A stretch of 64,000 bases of DNA from Paenibacillus sp. 1781tsa1 (GCF_024159265.1 NZ_JAMYWY010000001.1:5704001-5768000); one strand, 5' to 3'; shown: positions 1-10,120, counted from the first letter of the stretch. Notes: generated from the sequence alone by a model not told the origin. Program-made: numbers and translations.

Positions 1-101
1 GCATGGCTCACAATTTCCATACCAAATGAAGACCAATCCACAATATCGTATAACCCTTCAATGATGAACGGCTCATCGTCTACAATAAACACCTTGTACA
101 T
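1..101 (-). CDS. Response regulator, YesN/AraC-type, N-terminal part only
   Basis: The reverse strand from 101 to the window edge encodes the first 33 residues of a receiver domain. It starts MYKVFIVDDEPFIIEGL, with the acidic pair D9/D10 expected for phosphotransfer. It begins one base after the stop of the histidine kinase, so the two are co-transcribed and presumably form one two-component system. Bacillota YesM-type kinases are normally paired with receiver/AraC-type DNA-binding regulators. The output domain lies outside the window, so that assignment is inferred from the partner kinase. Confidence 0.85.
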   Translation of the reverse strand, partial: MYKVFIVDDEPFIIEGLYDIVDWSSFGMEIVSH

Positions 102-102
102 G

Positions 103-1932
103 TTAAACTCCCGTCCCTTCTGTATGTGGATAACGCACCCTGATCCGAGTTCCCTCACCGAGGGTGCTCTCTATGGTGATACCGAACTCCGGCCCATACA
201 GAAAGCGCAATCGACTATGAACACTGCGCAGTCCGAACATCTGACCAGACTCTTCTGGACGTTCCAGTTCTTCAAGGATTTCCGTCAGGCGTGCAGGATC
301 AATGCCTTTGCCATTATCTTTGATCTCCACCTGCATGACATTATCCGTCTCTTCCACAACAATCGATAATCGGTTATCCGAACGTTCCGTCTGAATGCCG
401 TGCACGACATAATTCTCAATGATGGGTTGCAGCGAAAGTTTGACCACAGGGTGTTGATAATAAGCAGCGTCGATCTGGATCGTGTATATAAAAATATCCT
501 TGTAGCGGATTCGGAATAACTCGAGATACAAGCGGCAAGCTTCCATCTCATCCTTCAGCGTGTAATTCTTCTTCTGCTGTACCAGGCTCTTGAACAATAC
601 AGATAGGCTATAGATCATCTCGCCGACATCTCTCGCCCCTTGGGATATGGCCCTCATGCGAATCACTTCAAGCGTATTGTAGAGAAAGTGAGGATTGATA
701 CGCGCCTGTAACGCGACCAGTTCGGTCTCCTTTTGTTTGATCTCGGCTTTGTAGACGCGTTCAATGTACAGATTCAGCTCATCCAGCATGTCGTTGAAGC
801 TATGCGAGATCTGCCCCAGTTCATCATCGCGCGGATCGTCGATGCGAGCCGTCAGGTTGCCGTATTTTACTTTTTGGGTAAAGCGAATGATTCGACGGGT
901 TCGTTTTGCAAAATTAATAATGAAAAACGCCGGAACCAACACGGCAAACAGAATACAGACGATACTGATGGAGATGATGGTATTGCGAATCCCCGCATAG
1001 GTCTCGGCCATCTCTTCCACCGGAACGGTACCCATGACCACATAACCCTGATCCGCGGAGACAAACTTGTTCACATACATGTTCTGCTCCTTTTTCATCG
1101 AATCCATATCCGTCTGATCAAACAGGGAATCGGCCACATTCACGTAAGGGTACTTTTTCCCGTAATACTGATTGTTGGAGTCGAACAAGACCGTTCCTTT
1201 GGCCGATAACACCACGATTTCTCCCTTCAGATTACTTTCGTAGTTATCCAGTGCATTCCCGATTCCCTCCGAGTCAAAAAACACCAGAAACTGCCCCAGA
1301 TTTCGAAGCGTCTGTGTATTGTTAATCGGTACGCGGATGGAATAGAGCGCAGGGTCCCATTGATTGATCTCTTTGCGAATCCAGTAATTAGGTGCACTGA
1401 TATTGGGCGTTTCCATCGCCATCACGTCAGGAATATAGGAATGGGCTACATTGGTGTCCAGCTTGCGGAACTGCTTGTGTTGATTAAAGGCAGACAGATC
1501 CTGCTGCTCAGCGCTATACAACATGAGTTGGTTAATCTGCGAATTGCGATCCATGATGTTTTGAAAATGTTTTAACACATCGGCCGAATAGTCGTCCTGA
1601 TTGGCATAATATCCATTTGTCATGTGCTGAACATATTCAGCGTAGGAGTGGTTCATCAGATACGTAATGTTGGCGGAGAGTGCCTCATTCTGATGCATGT
1701 CCCTCACCATGTTTTGTACCGATTCATACTGCTGATGAATATAACGATCCACATGTTCCATCGCCGCTTTCTGGATCGCCAGTTCCCGGCGAATCGTGGA
1801 GTCGGACACCGACAGGAAGATGATATAAGACAATGTAATGATCGTGACAATCGATATCATCGAGAAGATCAACAGCATTTTCATAAACATATTATTTTTG
1901 AAGAAATTATTGTAAACGCTAACAATTTTCAA
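103..1932 (-). CDS. YesM-type sensor histidine kinase
   Basis: This is a 609-residue membrane kinase. TM1 lies at about 19-41, an extracellular sensor region at 42-316, TM2 at 317-340, HAMP at about 340-392, then a His_kinase domain. The phospho-acceptor is H415 in NPHFLYN. The ATPase N-box SLQPIIENYVVHG and the G1 box DNGKGI are both present. This is the standard YesM/LytS-like layout, usually tied to carbohydrate uptake or cell-wall signals. The TTG start follows GGAGGGA. The response regulator starts one base after its stop. The GH85 glycosidase on the opposite strand is a plausible but unproven regulatory target. Confidence 0.93.
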   Translation of the reverse strand: MKIVSVYNNFFKNNMFMKMLLIFSMISIVTIITLSYIIFLSVSDSTIRRELAIQKAAMEHVDRYIHQQYESVQNMVRDMHQNEALSANITYLMNHSYAEYVQHMTNGYYANQDDYSADVLKHFQNIMDRNSQINQLMLYSAEQQDLSAFNQHKQFRKLDTNVAHSYIPDVMAMETPNISAPNYWIRKEINQWDPALYSIRVPINNTQTLRNLGQFLVFFDSEGIGNALDNYESNLKGEIVVLSAKGTVLFDSNNQYYGKKYPYVNVADSLFDQTDMDSMKKEQNMYVNKFVSADQGYVVMGTVPVEEMAETYAGIRNTIISISIVCILFAVLVPAFFIINFAKRTRRIIRFTQKVKYGNLTARIDDPRDDELGQISHSFNDMLDELNLYIERVYKAEIKQKETELVALQARINPHFLYNTLEVIRMRAISQGARDVGEMIYSLSVLFKSLVQQKKNYTLKDEMEACRLYLELFRIRYKDIFIYTIQIDAAYYQHPVVKLSLQPIIENYVVHGIQTERSDNRLSIVVEETDNVMQVEIKDNGKGIDPARLTEILEELERPEESGQMFGLRSVHSRLRFLYGPEFGITIESTLGEGTRIRVRYPHTEGTGV

Positions 1933-2023
1933 GTCGCATGTTCCCTCCGATGCTGTTTTCCTGACTATTAAGTTGAACTAAAGATATTTACACTGACACT
2001 ACGATGACAGAATAACCTTCCAA

Positions 2024-2123
2024 TCGCTGTTATCCCCAGATTTTTTGATTCCTTTTTCCCAAGGGAAAATCCGGTGATAAAGGCGAACGCTTCGCTTTTT
2101 CAGGTTTCTTCTGTCCTCTCCGT
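2024..2123 (+). repeat. Interspersed repeat family B, copy 1
   Basis: This intergenic repeat shares the block CGCTGTTATCCCC(A)GATTTT, a complementary block GGGAAAATCCGG, and the 3' part GCGAACGCTTCGC with copies near 12.2, 22.9, 23.2 and 62.3 kb. The two blocks can pair as a hairpin. It lies in the 400-bp gap between the divergent kinase and GH85 genes. Confidence 0.75.
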
Positions 2124-2240
2124 TATCGTGTAAAAAATTAGTTTAACTTATATAGAATTATATCACCCGGCTTCTGACATTAACTTGTCACCTGTAACTT
2201 TTCTTTAGTTTGTACTCGCGTTTCTTTAATTTCACCCTAT

Positions 2241-2255
2241 TTAAAAACGCTTTCA
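2241..2255 (+). promoter_or_regulatory. Candidate catabolite-responsive element (cre)
   Basis: TTAAAAACGCTTTCA matches the CcpA cre consensus WTGNAANCGNWNNCW with one mismatch (A for G at position 3). It lies about 80 bp before the GH85 start. CcpA control of a secreted glycosidase would be normal, but no promoter was resolved here. Confidence 0.4.
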
Positions 2256-2331
2256 TCCACTATCGTTAACCATAAGTTTAGCTTTGTGTAAAAGAATGCC
2301 AACCATTCATTCCACTTGAAGGAGGAACATC

Positions 2332-5148
2332 ATGACACGCAAACTGAAACCAAAAGGCCTCATACCCAAGGTAACTGCCATGGTATTGACTACGGCATTG
2401 CTTGGACAAGTTGTTGCATCATCCGTTTATGCAGGAGACACGCTCCCTTACACAGGTGAAAGCGCCAAAGGGGTGAATCAGCCCTATCAGCACGGGTATA
2501 CCTCATCCCAGATTCTGAACTGGACACCTGAAAGTGACATCCATGGTGATCTGCTTCGTGCCCATGTCCCCTTGCAGCCCCGTAATGAACCGTTCGCTGC
2601 CACGCAGGCTTATCCTGAGCTTAGTCCCGACACCCAGCTATTTACGATGAGTGGCGATTACGGCAATGCATTCTTCGATAGCACACCCTATACCAATGAA
2701 TTCAGCCAATATCTCTTTAATTATTGGCAATATACAGACTACTACAGCTATTGGCATGGCATGGCTTCTGCCGGAGTGCCGGAGGAATTATACGATCCCA
2801 GTAAGGAATGGACGGAGAAATACTTCGAGTTTGGCATTTTGAATATTCCGAATCCGGCCTATACCAATGCAGCCCACAAAAATGGCGTCAAGTCCATTGC
2901 CAACATCTTTTTCTCGGACAATGACCGTGGCCCTCAGACCTACAAACAAATGCTGATCCAGGATGAAAACGGTAATTTCCCTGTTGCCGAGAAACTGGCG
3001 GAGATGGCAGAGTACTACAACTACGATGGATACTTCTTCAATCAGGAAGAAGTTGCCCGGGGTGTAGCCCCTGAGGATATCGCTTCCTACAAGAAATTCA
3101 TGAAATATCTAAGAGATAAAGGCCTGTACGTTCAGTGGTATGATTCCACCATCAATACAACAGGCAAGATTCAATACCAGAACCAGTTTAACGGCCTTAA
3201 TAGCCCCTTTGTACAGGATTCCGTTCTCGGCAGAGTCTCGGATTCCATCTTCCTGAACTATGTATGGAACCACAAGATGCTCCGCGATTCCCGTGATCAT
3301 GCCCTTAGTCTGGGACTGGATCCACTGGAAACTGTATTTGCTGGTGTCGAAGGTGGTCATGACAAGTTCGGTCGCTGGAAGCAATCCTACGACCTGCGCC
3401 ATAACCTGGACGAACACGGTCAGCCCATGAATAGTATCGCGACATTGGGTGCCGATTTCACCCACAACGCCTTGGATGAAGAGATGGGCGATGGCAGCAC
3501 CAATTATCGAGCTGAGGATGAGTACCAATGGATGACCTTTGTGCGCGATCGTGCCTGGTGGTCTGGTCCAAATCAGGACCCAACGGATGCACGTCGTAAT
3601 GCATCTGCCGATCTGTCGGACGTGTATGCTTCCGGTGCAAATTGGGATGGAATCGCTGCATATCTTACGGAGCGATCCGTCATCAACGGCTCTAATTTTG
3701 CGACAAGCTTCAATACGGGTCACGGTCTGAAATATTATGAAGACGGCGCTGTCTCGAACGATAAGGAATGGTCCAATATCAACATTCAGGACATCCCTGT
3801 TACCTGGCAATGGTGGATGGATAGCGAAGGCGACAAGCTGAGTGTCGATTTTGATTATGGCCCATCTTATGAGAAAGGCGCAAGGTACAACTACGATTCC
3901 ATTGGCGCATTCCAGGGCGGCAGCTCACTCGTGGTAAACGGTACACTGAACGCGGAGAACTTCCTGCGCCTGTACAAGACCGACCTGTCCGTCAACAGAC
4001 AATCCAAACTGGAGCTGACGTATAACAAACCGTCCACCAGCGATGCTTCTTCCCTGCATGTTGGACTGATCTTCGAAGATGATCCATCCAACGTGGTCAA
4101 CGTAAATGTGCCTAATGCAGGCCAGCATACCGAAGGTTGGAAGACAGCTACACTGGATTTGAGTGCATATCAAGGCAAGACCATTGCCGCTATAGGATTA
4201 TCCTTTGACCCGAACGGTAAGACCATTGAGAATTATCAGATGAATATTGGCGAGATTCGTATGTTCGACGGTTCTGCGGCTGTACCGGATGCACCGACTG
4301 GATTCCATATTGCCAAAGCACTGACCAACACGAATGAACTGGTTGTCGCCTGGGACATGAAAGAATATTCAGAGGTCAAACAATACAATTTATATGAAAA
4401 TGGTGCCTATGTTGGGGGTGTGTATGATTCCACTTTTTATATTAAATCACTAAAACAGCCTTCTGGTGAACTGTCCATACGTGCTGTTGGTGCAGATGGT
4501 ACCGAAAGTGAAGCAACCGTCCTACCCTACGATCTGAATACAGCCGTTCAGAATATTGATGTGAAATTCAAAAAGAATGGCGATGCCATTGTCAGCTGGA
4601 ACAACCCGAAGAAAGCAAAAGATACAGGCAAGAATAAAGATAAGAATACGGATAAGGATAAAAATAAAGACAAGGGTAAAGGCAACGAGTCCATTCAGCT
4701 CACACTAGAAACCGAATACACCAATGAACCCTTCACCAAGTCGCTTCAGGTCAAAAAAGGAAAATCATCCGCCGTTCTGACGGGACTTCCGACCAATGGT
4801 GAACATTACGTACTGAACATCGCCATTGGCGAGCAGAATCCGGTTACCCATACCGGACAGCTCGCAGATCTTCAGATTACACCATACGCCAAGGATAAGG
4901 TCACGGTAAAAGATGGGAAATACACGCTTGCCCTGCCGGATCTGGAGGACTGGTATAAAATCTATGTATATGAAAATGGGGTGCCGCGCGAGTTCGGAGT
5001 CACTTACGTTTCGCAGAAATTTCCGTATATCATTCGGGGAAGAACAAAGCTAAGTGAACTGACCTTCACGCCATCGTCCAACAACAGCTCATTGAAGCTG
5101 GTCATTGAGGATTATGCGGGCAATCAGGCCACTACAATTTTGAGGTAA
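2332..5148 (+). CDS. Secreted endo-beta-N-acetylglucosaminidase, GH85
   Basis: This is a 938-residue secreted enzyme that would cleave the GlcNAc-GlcNAc core of N-glycans. The start follows GAAGGAGGAACATC. A signal peptide (about residues 1-35, ending VYAGD) precedes the GH85 barrel. The catalytic motif YDGYFFNQEE carries N237 and E239, the GH85 substrate-assisted pair. A jelly-roll-like region follows at about 520-645, then fibronectin-like beta domains. A Lys/Asp-rich linker of KDKNKDK type lies near residue 770. No sorting signal or SLH domain is visible, so it is probably released or loosely wall-bound. It stands divergent from a YesM-type kinase. Confidence 0.93.
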   Translation: MTRKLKPKGLIPKVTAMVLTTALLGQVVASSVYAGDTLPYTGESAKGVNQPYQHGYTSSQILNWTPESDIHGDLLRAHVPLQPRNEPFAATQAYPELSPDTQLFTMSGDYGNAFFDSTPYTNEFSQYLFNYWQYTDYYSYWHGMASAGVPEELYDPSKEWTEKYFEFGILNIPNPAYTNAAHKNGVKSIANIFFSDNDRGPQTYKQMLIQDENGNFPVAEKLAEMAEYYNYDGYFFNQEEVARGVAPEDIASYKKFMKYLRDKGLYVQWYDSTINTTGKIQYQNQFNGLNSPFVQDSVLGRVSDSIFLNYVWNHKMLRDSRDHALSLGLDPLETVFAGVEGGHDKFGRWKQSYDLRHNLDEHGQPMNSIATLGADFTHNALDEEMGDGSTNYRAEDEYQWMTFVRDRAWWSGPNQDPTDARRNASADLSDVYASGANWDGIAAYLTERSVINGSNFATSFNTGHGLKYYEDGAVSNDKEWSNINIQDIPVTWQWWMDSEGDKLSVDFDYGPSYEKGARYNYDSIGAFQGGSSLVVNGTLNAENFLRLYKTDLSVNRQSKLELTYNKPSTSDASSLHVGLIFEDDPSNVVNVNVPNAGQHTEGWKTATLDLSAYQGKTIAAIGLSFDPNGKTIENYQMNIGEIRMFDGSAAVPDAPTGFHIAKALTNTNELVVAWDMKEYSEVKQYNLYENGAYVGGVYDSTFYIKSLKQPSGELSIRAVGADGTESEATVLPYDLNTAVQNIDVKFKKNGDAIVSWNNPKKAKDTGKNKDKNTDKDKNKDKGKGNESIQLTLETEYTNEPFTKSLQVKKGKSSAVLTGLPTNGEHYVLNIAIGEQNPVTHTGQLADLQITPYAKDKVTVKDGKYTLALPDLEDWYKIYVYENGVPREFGVTYVSQKFPYIIRGRTKLSELTFTPSSNNSSLKLVIEDYAGNQATTILR

Positions 5149-5188
5149 TTATAATTTCGTGCACGCCTGTATGCTAGTTGAGATACTT

Positions 5189-5225
5189 ACAGCCCTTCAC
5201 TTCCCAAAGGAAGTTGAAGGGCTGT
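5189..5225 (+). terminator. Stem-loop after the GH85 gene
   Basis: A strong hairpin pairs ACAGCCCTTC with GAAGGGCTGT about 40 bp after the stop. It lacks a clear T-run, so it may stabilise the mRNA end rather than terminate. Confidence 0.55.
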
Positions 5226-5464
5226 ACTTGTTGAGGGTTACGTTACGGATCAATGTGTTTAGAAACGAAACTGAAAACCCTTCATCGTTACTAATATCCT
5301 TTTTAAAATCTCACTTCAAATGATCTCTAAAATTTCATATCTTTACAAATTAATCATGATAAGCAAAGATTGGAGTACATACGAGCCATTTGTTTTCATC
5401 AGTCACAACGATCTGGAGGGAATCACATCACGTATCTGCCTCCCCAACTGAAGGAGTGATAATC

Positions 5465-6271
5465 ATGAAATACACCAATGTTTTATTATCAAGCGTAATT
5501 GTCTTAGGAAGCATGGGCACGTTATCCACTGCATCATCTTCGTTTCATCCTTCTGAGAAAGTAGCACACATTGCCGCTAAATCAACTTCTATGAACGCTT
5601 CGACATACCAGAGTATACCTAAGTTCATAAAAACGATAGGCTCAAACAAAATGGTCTGGAAAGGTGACAACATCACTGTAACCGCGAACACCTTAAAGCT
5701 AGATGCTGCTGCCGACTTTGAGCACAACATTATTGACACGATCACAGTTGCTCATGGTAAAGAAAAACACATCCTGCATACGGAAGACTTTGGAGTGAAA
5801 TTATTGGATATCACAAGTGTTGCTGAATCTCCATCTAATAGCTGGATTGCTATCCGAGCAGAAAAAAGTGCCGGCAGCAATCTTATTCTTGTGAACGTTA
5901 AAACAGGAAATTACACCATTTTAAACGAACGTCTTGAAAACGCAGGTAAACAAGATGTCGAAACCATTACATCTTATAATTGGTCACCAAAAGAAGACAT
6001 CATTGCATTTGCTTATGGAAATACGGAGAAGAGCATTTTAGCAATATACGATACGAAGAAAGACCGTTTTGTTTATCTCCCTCGGGCAACCAACTATATT
6101 AGCACCGGTTTAATTTTGTGGCATAAGAGCGGAAGAAATATGGATTACATTAGCGAGTATCCTTCAGATCAATGGATTCTTTTCAGATACGATACCACTA
6201 GCAAAAAAGTTAAACCTGTAAAAAAAATAACTCGGAATGAATCTCAGCAATGGTTTGAATTAGATAAATAA
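5465..6271 (+). CDS. Secreted beta-propeller-like protein of unknown function
   Basis: The 268-residue product starts at the ATG behind GAAGGAGTGATAATC; an upstream in-frame ATG has no ribosome site. A signal peptide (LLSSVIVLGSMGTLSTASS) is followed by repeated beta-rich stretches such as WIAIRAEKSAGSNLILVNV and WSPKEDIIAFAYGN. These resemble the blades of TolB/WD40-like propellers. No catalytic motif is seen and no family was assigned with confidence. It is monocistronic. Confidence 0.75.
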   Translation: MKYTNVLLSSVIVLGSMGTLSTASSSFHPSEKVAHIAAKSTSMNASTYQSIPKFIKTIGSNKMVWKGDNITVTANTLKLDAAADFEHNIIDTITVAHGKEKHILHTEDFGVKLLDITSVAESPSNSWIAIRAEKSAGSNLILVNVKTGNYTILNERLENAGKQDVETITSYNWSPKEDIIAFAYGNTEKSILAIYDTKKDRFVYLPRATNYISTGLILWHKSGRNMDYISEYPSDQWILFRYDTTSKKVKPVKKITRNESQQWFELDK

Positions 6272-6499
6272 CATCATTATTTAACTCCCCTTCCTTTATC
6301 CCCTACCTACTGACAACAGTTCTCTTGTCCATATTTTGTAGTAAACCGATTTTCTTTACGACTTTTATGTCGTTTGTAGCGTTCATATTAGTGAACGGAA
6401 ATTTATAGTAAAATTTGGTTTTCATCAAAGAAACAGGAGGTGATTGGTTTTTCCCCCGTTAGGAGTCTAGTACTACGCAAATTAAAACCGAGGTGTAAA

Positions 6500-7888
6500 A
6501 TGAAGAAATCTATCATCCTGTTACTATTCAGTACGCTGCTACTCTTGCTAATTCCCCTGCACACCCATGCAGCTAAGAATCAAACTAAAATTATTTTAGA
6601 TGGCCAGGAGCTAGTTTTACCCCATGATATTGAAGTCGTTAATGTACGAAACAATATTATGATTCCGATTCGGGTAGTCGCTGAGAATTTAAAATTCAAC
6701 GTGAAATGGGATCAAAAAACACAAAATGTAAATATCGAACAAGCTTCCAATGCAATTTCCTTGACCGTTGGAAAGGATCAAGCTACAGTCCAGAACAACA
6801 CCGTCCAACTTAATATCGCTCCACAAATGATCAAGAATACGGTTGTTGTTCCCCTACGTTTTGTTAGTGAAGAGATGGGTCTGCGAGTGGGCTGGAATAA
6901 CAAAAACAAGATTGTTACGCTAACCAGCAATAATGTATCACAACCAGCTTCACCTTCTCATGGAAATGATGCAGGCTCTAACCTGGTTCATGATATAACG
7001 TATGCTAATAATCAACTCGTTGTCTCATTAGACCGTGAAGTTGCTCCAGTCATATCTACACTTAAAAATCCCGAACGAATTATTTTAGATTTCCCATCCA
7101 CCAACTTCGGAAATATGGGACAGGTCCCCTCTGGAGGATCCATGGGAAGATTGGATGTTAACGAATTCCCAAGTGTTACTGAGATACGTTATTCTCTTTT
7201 CAAAAATGATCCTCCTCAGATTCGAATTGTAATTGAATTAAACAATATAAGTTCGGTGAATTACACACAACAGACAATCGCCGGCAAATTTATCCTTGAT
7301 CTAAGTATGGCAAATGAACCTGCACCTGCCACTCCTGTGAACAGCGGCAAAAAAATAGTCGTTATTGATCCGGGACATGGAGGAAGTGATCCAGGTACAA
7401 TAAGTTTTACCAAAAAGCAAGAGAAGCATTTTGCCCTTGCTTTAGGGCTAAAGGTGCAGGCTCTTTTAGAAAAGGAACCTGACATAGAACTAATGATGAC
7501 TCGGGAAACGGACATCTACCCTACAAGACCGGAACGTGTCAAACTTGCCAACGATCTTAATGCAGATGTGTTTGTATCTATACACGGTAACAGTGTAACT
7601 GCTGCTCCTCAGATATCGGGAACTGAAACGTATTATTACCAACGTGAGAGCAGTAAAGCACTGGCGACTCTCATCCATAAAAATCTGATCCATGCCTTGG
7701 GATTTAATGATCGTGGCGTTAAGAACGGAAACTACCAGGTGATCCGAGAAACCACGATGTCTGCGGTTCTTCTAGAAATCGGATTCTTAAGCAACCAGAT
7801 GGAGGAGGAGGCCATGATGTTAGAAAGCAATCAAAATAAAGCTGCACAGGCCATTGTGGATGGGATAAAAGAATATTTGAAGCTATAG
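6500..7888 (+). CDS. N-acetylmuramoyl-L-alanine amidase with copper-amine-oxidase-like and AMIN domains
   Basis: This secreted enzyme is predicted to cut the amide bond between MurNAc and L-Ala in peptidoglycan. A signal peptide ends near THAAKN. Then come a copper-amine-oxidase-N-like stalk (about 28-150), an AMIN domain (about 170-270) and a C-terminal Amidase_3 domain. Zinc ligands appear in DPGHGG and SIHGN, and the catalytic Glu in LLEIGFLSN. The start chosen is the ATG at 6500 behind CCGAGGTG; an upstream in-frame GTG overlaps a Shine-Dalgarno core and cannot be used. The lipoprotein gene begins 31 bp after its stop, suggesting an operon. Confidence 0.92.
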   Translation: MKKSIILLLFSTLLLLLIPLHTHAAKNQTKIILDGQELVLPHDIEVVNVRNNIMIPIRVVAENLKFNVKWDQKTQNVNIEQASNAISLTVGKDQATVQNNTVQLNIAPQMIKNTVVVPLRFVSEEMGLRVGWNNKNKIVTLTSNNVSQPASPSHGNDAGSNLVHDITYANNQLVVSLDREVAPVISTLKNPERIILDFPSTNFGNMGQVPSGGSMGRLDVNEFPSVTEIRYSLFKNDPPQIRIVIELNNISSVNYTQQTIAGKFILDLSMANEPAPATPVNSGKKIVVIDPGHGGSDPGTISFTKKQEKHFALALGLKVQALLEKEPDIELMMTRETDIYPTRPERVKLANDLNADVFVSIHGNSVTAAPQISGTETYYYQRESSKALATLIHKNLIHALGFNDRGVKNGNYQVIRETTMSAVLLEIGFLSNQMEEEAMMLESNQNKAAQAIVDGIKEYLKL

Positions 7889-7919
7889 GACAGTGAATAA
7901 TTCAAGAGGATGTGCTTCT

Positions 7920-8465
7920 ATGAAAAAAAGAATCTATGTGGCTATCGCAATATGTGCAATAAGCATACTAGCGGTAGGGTGTGGTAACAAACCTACTTCT
8001 ACTGGTCCAGTGCAGGGTTCCGATCCTGCAAATACGACACCAGCGCCAATAACTAACCCAAGCGAAGAAAATGAAGAATCTCAAGAAATTGGGGTTTTTT
8101 ACGCGGATGATCAACTATTACAGATAGAACAACATAAGAAGGAGATCACATTCAAAGATGACTCCGAAAAATACAGTAAGACCTATGCGGCCCTTCAAAG
8201 TAGTGATCAAACCGAACTAATTCCATTGTGGAGTAATATTGAACTACTTTCTGCTACTTTTGATCAAGGGAAATTAACGCTGGATGTGCATATTCCGGAT
8301 GAAGCAAGATTAGGGTCTGGCGGGGAGCTTTTAGCGATCGATGCTTTGAAAGGAACCTTTTTTCAGTTTGACGAAGTAACCAGTATTGATTTGCTCGTTG
8401 ATGGAGATGCAACTGACAGTTTAATGGGTCATGCAGAATTAGAACATCCACTAACCCGTGAATAG
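7920..8465 (+). CDS. GerMN-domain lipoprotein
   Basis: The 181-residue product has a lipobox, AVGC, after a short hydrophobic signal. A Thr/Pro/Asn-rich linker leads to a C-terminal GerMN (Germane) domain around IPLWSNIELLSATFDQGKLT. GerMN domains occur in GerM-type spore and cell-wall proteins, so a role at the envelope fits its place right after the amidase. The start is the ATG behind AAGAGGATG. A bidirectional terminator follows. Confidence 0.85.
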   Translation: MKKRIYVAIAICAISILAVGCGNKPTSTGPVQGSDPANTTPAPITNPSEENEESQEIGVFYADDQLLQIEQHKKEITFKDDSEKYSKTYAALQSSDQTELIPLWSNIELLSATFDQGKLTLDVHIPDEARLGSGGELLAIDALKGTFFQFDEVTSIDLLVDGDATDSLMGHAELEHPLTRE

Positions 8466-8501
8466 ATCCATCCGATGGAACATACAAAGCATGTTTAAAA
8501 A

Positions 8502-8546
8502 TAAGAGCCATTCGCATCAATACTTTGCGAATGGCTCTTATTTTGT
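8502..8546. terminator. Bidirectional intrinsic terminator
   Basis: AAGAGCCATTCGCA pairs with TGCGAATGGCTCTT, and T-rich tracts flank both sides. It ends the amidase-lipoprotein unit on the plus strand and the dnaB gene on the minus strand. Confidence 0.9.
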
Positions 8547-8584
8547 CGGTGAACGTGGATTTGCAATTCTTCTTGGTCAGGGAG

Positions 8585-10120
8585 TTATGAAGTTCCTTTT
8601 TGTTTACTCGCCTGCATCTGTTGGGCAAATCTCATCATCTCTTCGAACTCTTCCTCAGATACGGCATCCCCATCGTTGCTTATGTCTTGTACAATCGGAA
8701 TTTCGGGCTTAGCTTTGGTTCCTTTGCCGTATGTACGGGTACGGGTTCCAGCTGCACCAGCAGCCTGTTTACCTTTAACCTTGGCCTGATCACGAATATA
8801 TTGCACAGCTTTCTCATATGAGTTCACCTGCTTGAGCAACATGTTGGAGGCAATGGCCTCAACGAAGTTACGGTTAATCCGCTGCTCTCCGCCAGATACA
8901 AGTAATGCCATCAGATAATGAATCAATACATTGATAACTTCACCAGGCAACTTGTAGCTCAGATCAATTTTCTCAAATATATCAATCAGATTGTCCGGTA
9001 CTGCACCTGGGAAGAATGTCTGCAACAGGCGGGTATACGGCTCGTTACGCAACATCATATTGTATTGATGAATATCACACTTCGTCATAAATTGCGGGGG
9101 TACTTCGACGTAATATTCCATCTGTACCCCATGCTCAACAGGTGGTTCACCGGAGTCTTCTTTCCGCTCTGGCTCCTCCATATGCTGCCTCAGTGCCACG
9201 ACCTTGGCTGCCTGTACAGTCTGTTGCTCATGGCGCTTCTTCGTCTGTCTGAACTGCATGCTCGCTTTATGCTGAAGATCATCCAGAATCAGCTGGCCCT
9301 GTGGAGTGAAGATATCATCTTCATCCAGCAGACGGCATACATCCTGCACACTAAGGTTGAACTTGTTCACCACATAATTCACAATGCCCAGTTGTTCATG
9401 ATCGAACCGCAACTGTTCTACATGACGGCGATTGACCGACTCGCGAGGGAAACGCAAAATAATGTCGGCATAGTTCAAACTGTTTTCTTCCGCTGCATCG
9501 TTCGTGCCAGTCCGCTGAGCTGTCGTTGATACTTCCGACAATGCTTGCTCCAACTCGTAATCAATCACATGGGTATTCAATTCAAATATATCGTAAAAGG
9601 GAACGGAAATATTCTCTTTGTTGGCTGCCGGATAAGGCGCGTCCCCATTTTCCACTGCAGAGAAACCCGAACGCAGGGAAAGGACGGCGAATTTGCCTAT
9701 CTTGTCACGAAGCAGCAGTGTCAAATGCTGTGTCCGGAAAAACTCTGCCGGAGAAAGCGGCGGTTGCAACTCATATTCGTAGATGTAATCATCATTTTCC
9801 GGTATATATAGCCGTGAAGTCTGAAGTAGTCCCACCGCTTCAAGCTTGGATGCCTGCTCTACCAGATATTTACGCCCTTTCTCGCTCGGCTCCAGGCCAA
9901 GCGTCATGAACAGCCTCCGTTGCTGTTCAAGCGGCGAATAACCGACCTGTTCACCGGGAAGATGCTGAAACAACAGCCGATACAAGCCAACCGCAAAAGC
10001 ACCTACCATGGGCTGATATGCTCCTGTAAGCATACGGTCATCCAGGGCGCTAAGTCCAAACTCCCTGTATACGCAGTAGCGATGATGTTCAGTATAATGG
10101 TGCAGATTCTTCATGCGCAT
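8585..10120 (-). CDS. dnaB: Replication initiation and membrane attachment protein DnaB
   Basis: This 511-residue protein matches the Bacillus primosome protein DnaB, which works with DnaD and DnaI to load the replicative helicase. The N-terminal winged-helix region (about 1-110) and a C-terminal DnaD/DnaB2-like domain (about 380-450, KLPGEVINVLIHYLM through SYEKAVQYI) are recognisable. The tail is acidic and disordered. The start follows GAAGGAGAT. In Bacillus subtilis dnaI follows directly; here a terminator follows and no dnaI is present in the window. Confidence 0.9.
   Translation of the reverse strand: MRMKNLHHYTEHHRYCVYREFGLSALDDRMLTGAYQPMVGAFAVGLYRLLFQHLPGEQVGYSPLEQQRRLFMTLGLEPSEKGRKYLVEQASKLEAVGLLQTSRLYIPENDDYIYEYELQPPLSPAEFFRTQHLTLLLRDKIGKFAVLSLRSGFSAVENGDAPYPAANKENISVPFYDIFELNTHVIDYELEQALSEVSTTAQRTGTNDAAEENSLNYADIILRFPRESVNRRHVEQLRFDHEQLGIVNYVVNKFNLSVQDVCRLLDEDDIFTPQGQLILDDLQHKASMQFRQTKKRHEQQTVQAAKVVALRQHMEEPERKEDSGEPPVEHGVQMEYYVEVPPQFMTKCDIHQYNMMLRNEPYTRLLQTFFPGAVPDNLIDIFEKIDLSYKLPGEVINVLIHYLMALLVSGGEQRINRNFVEAIASNMLLKQVNSYEKAVQYIRDQAKVKGKQAAGAAGTRTRTYGKGTKAKPEIPIVQDISNDGDAVSEEEFEEMMRFAQQMQASKQKGTS

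Noticed and set aside
3109..3810. 233-residue minus-strand frame inside the GH85 gene
   Set aside because: Antisense shadow of a gene with clear catalytic motifs.
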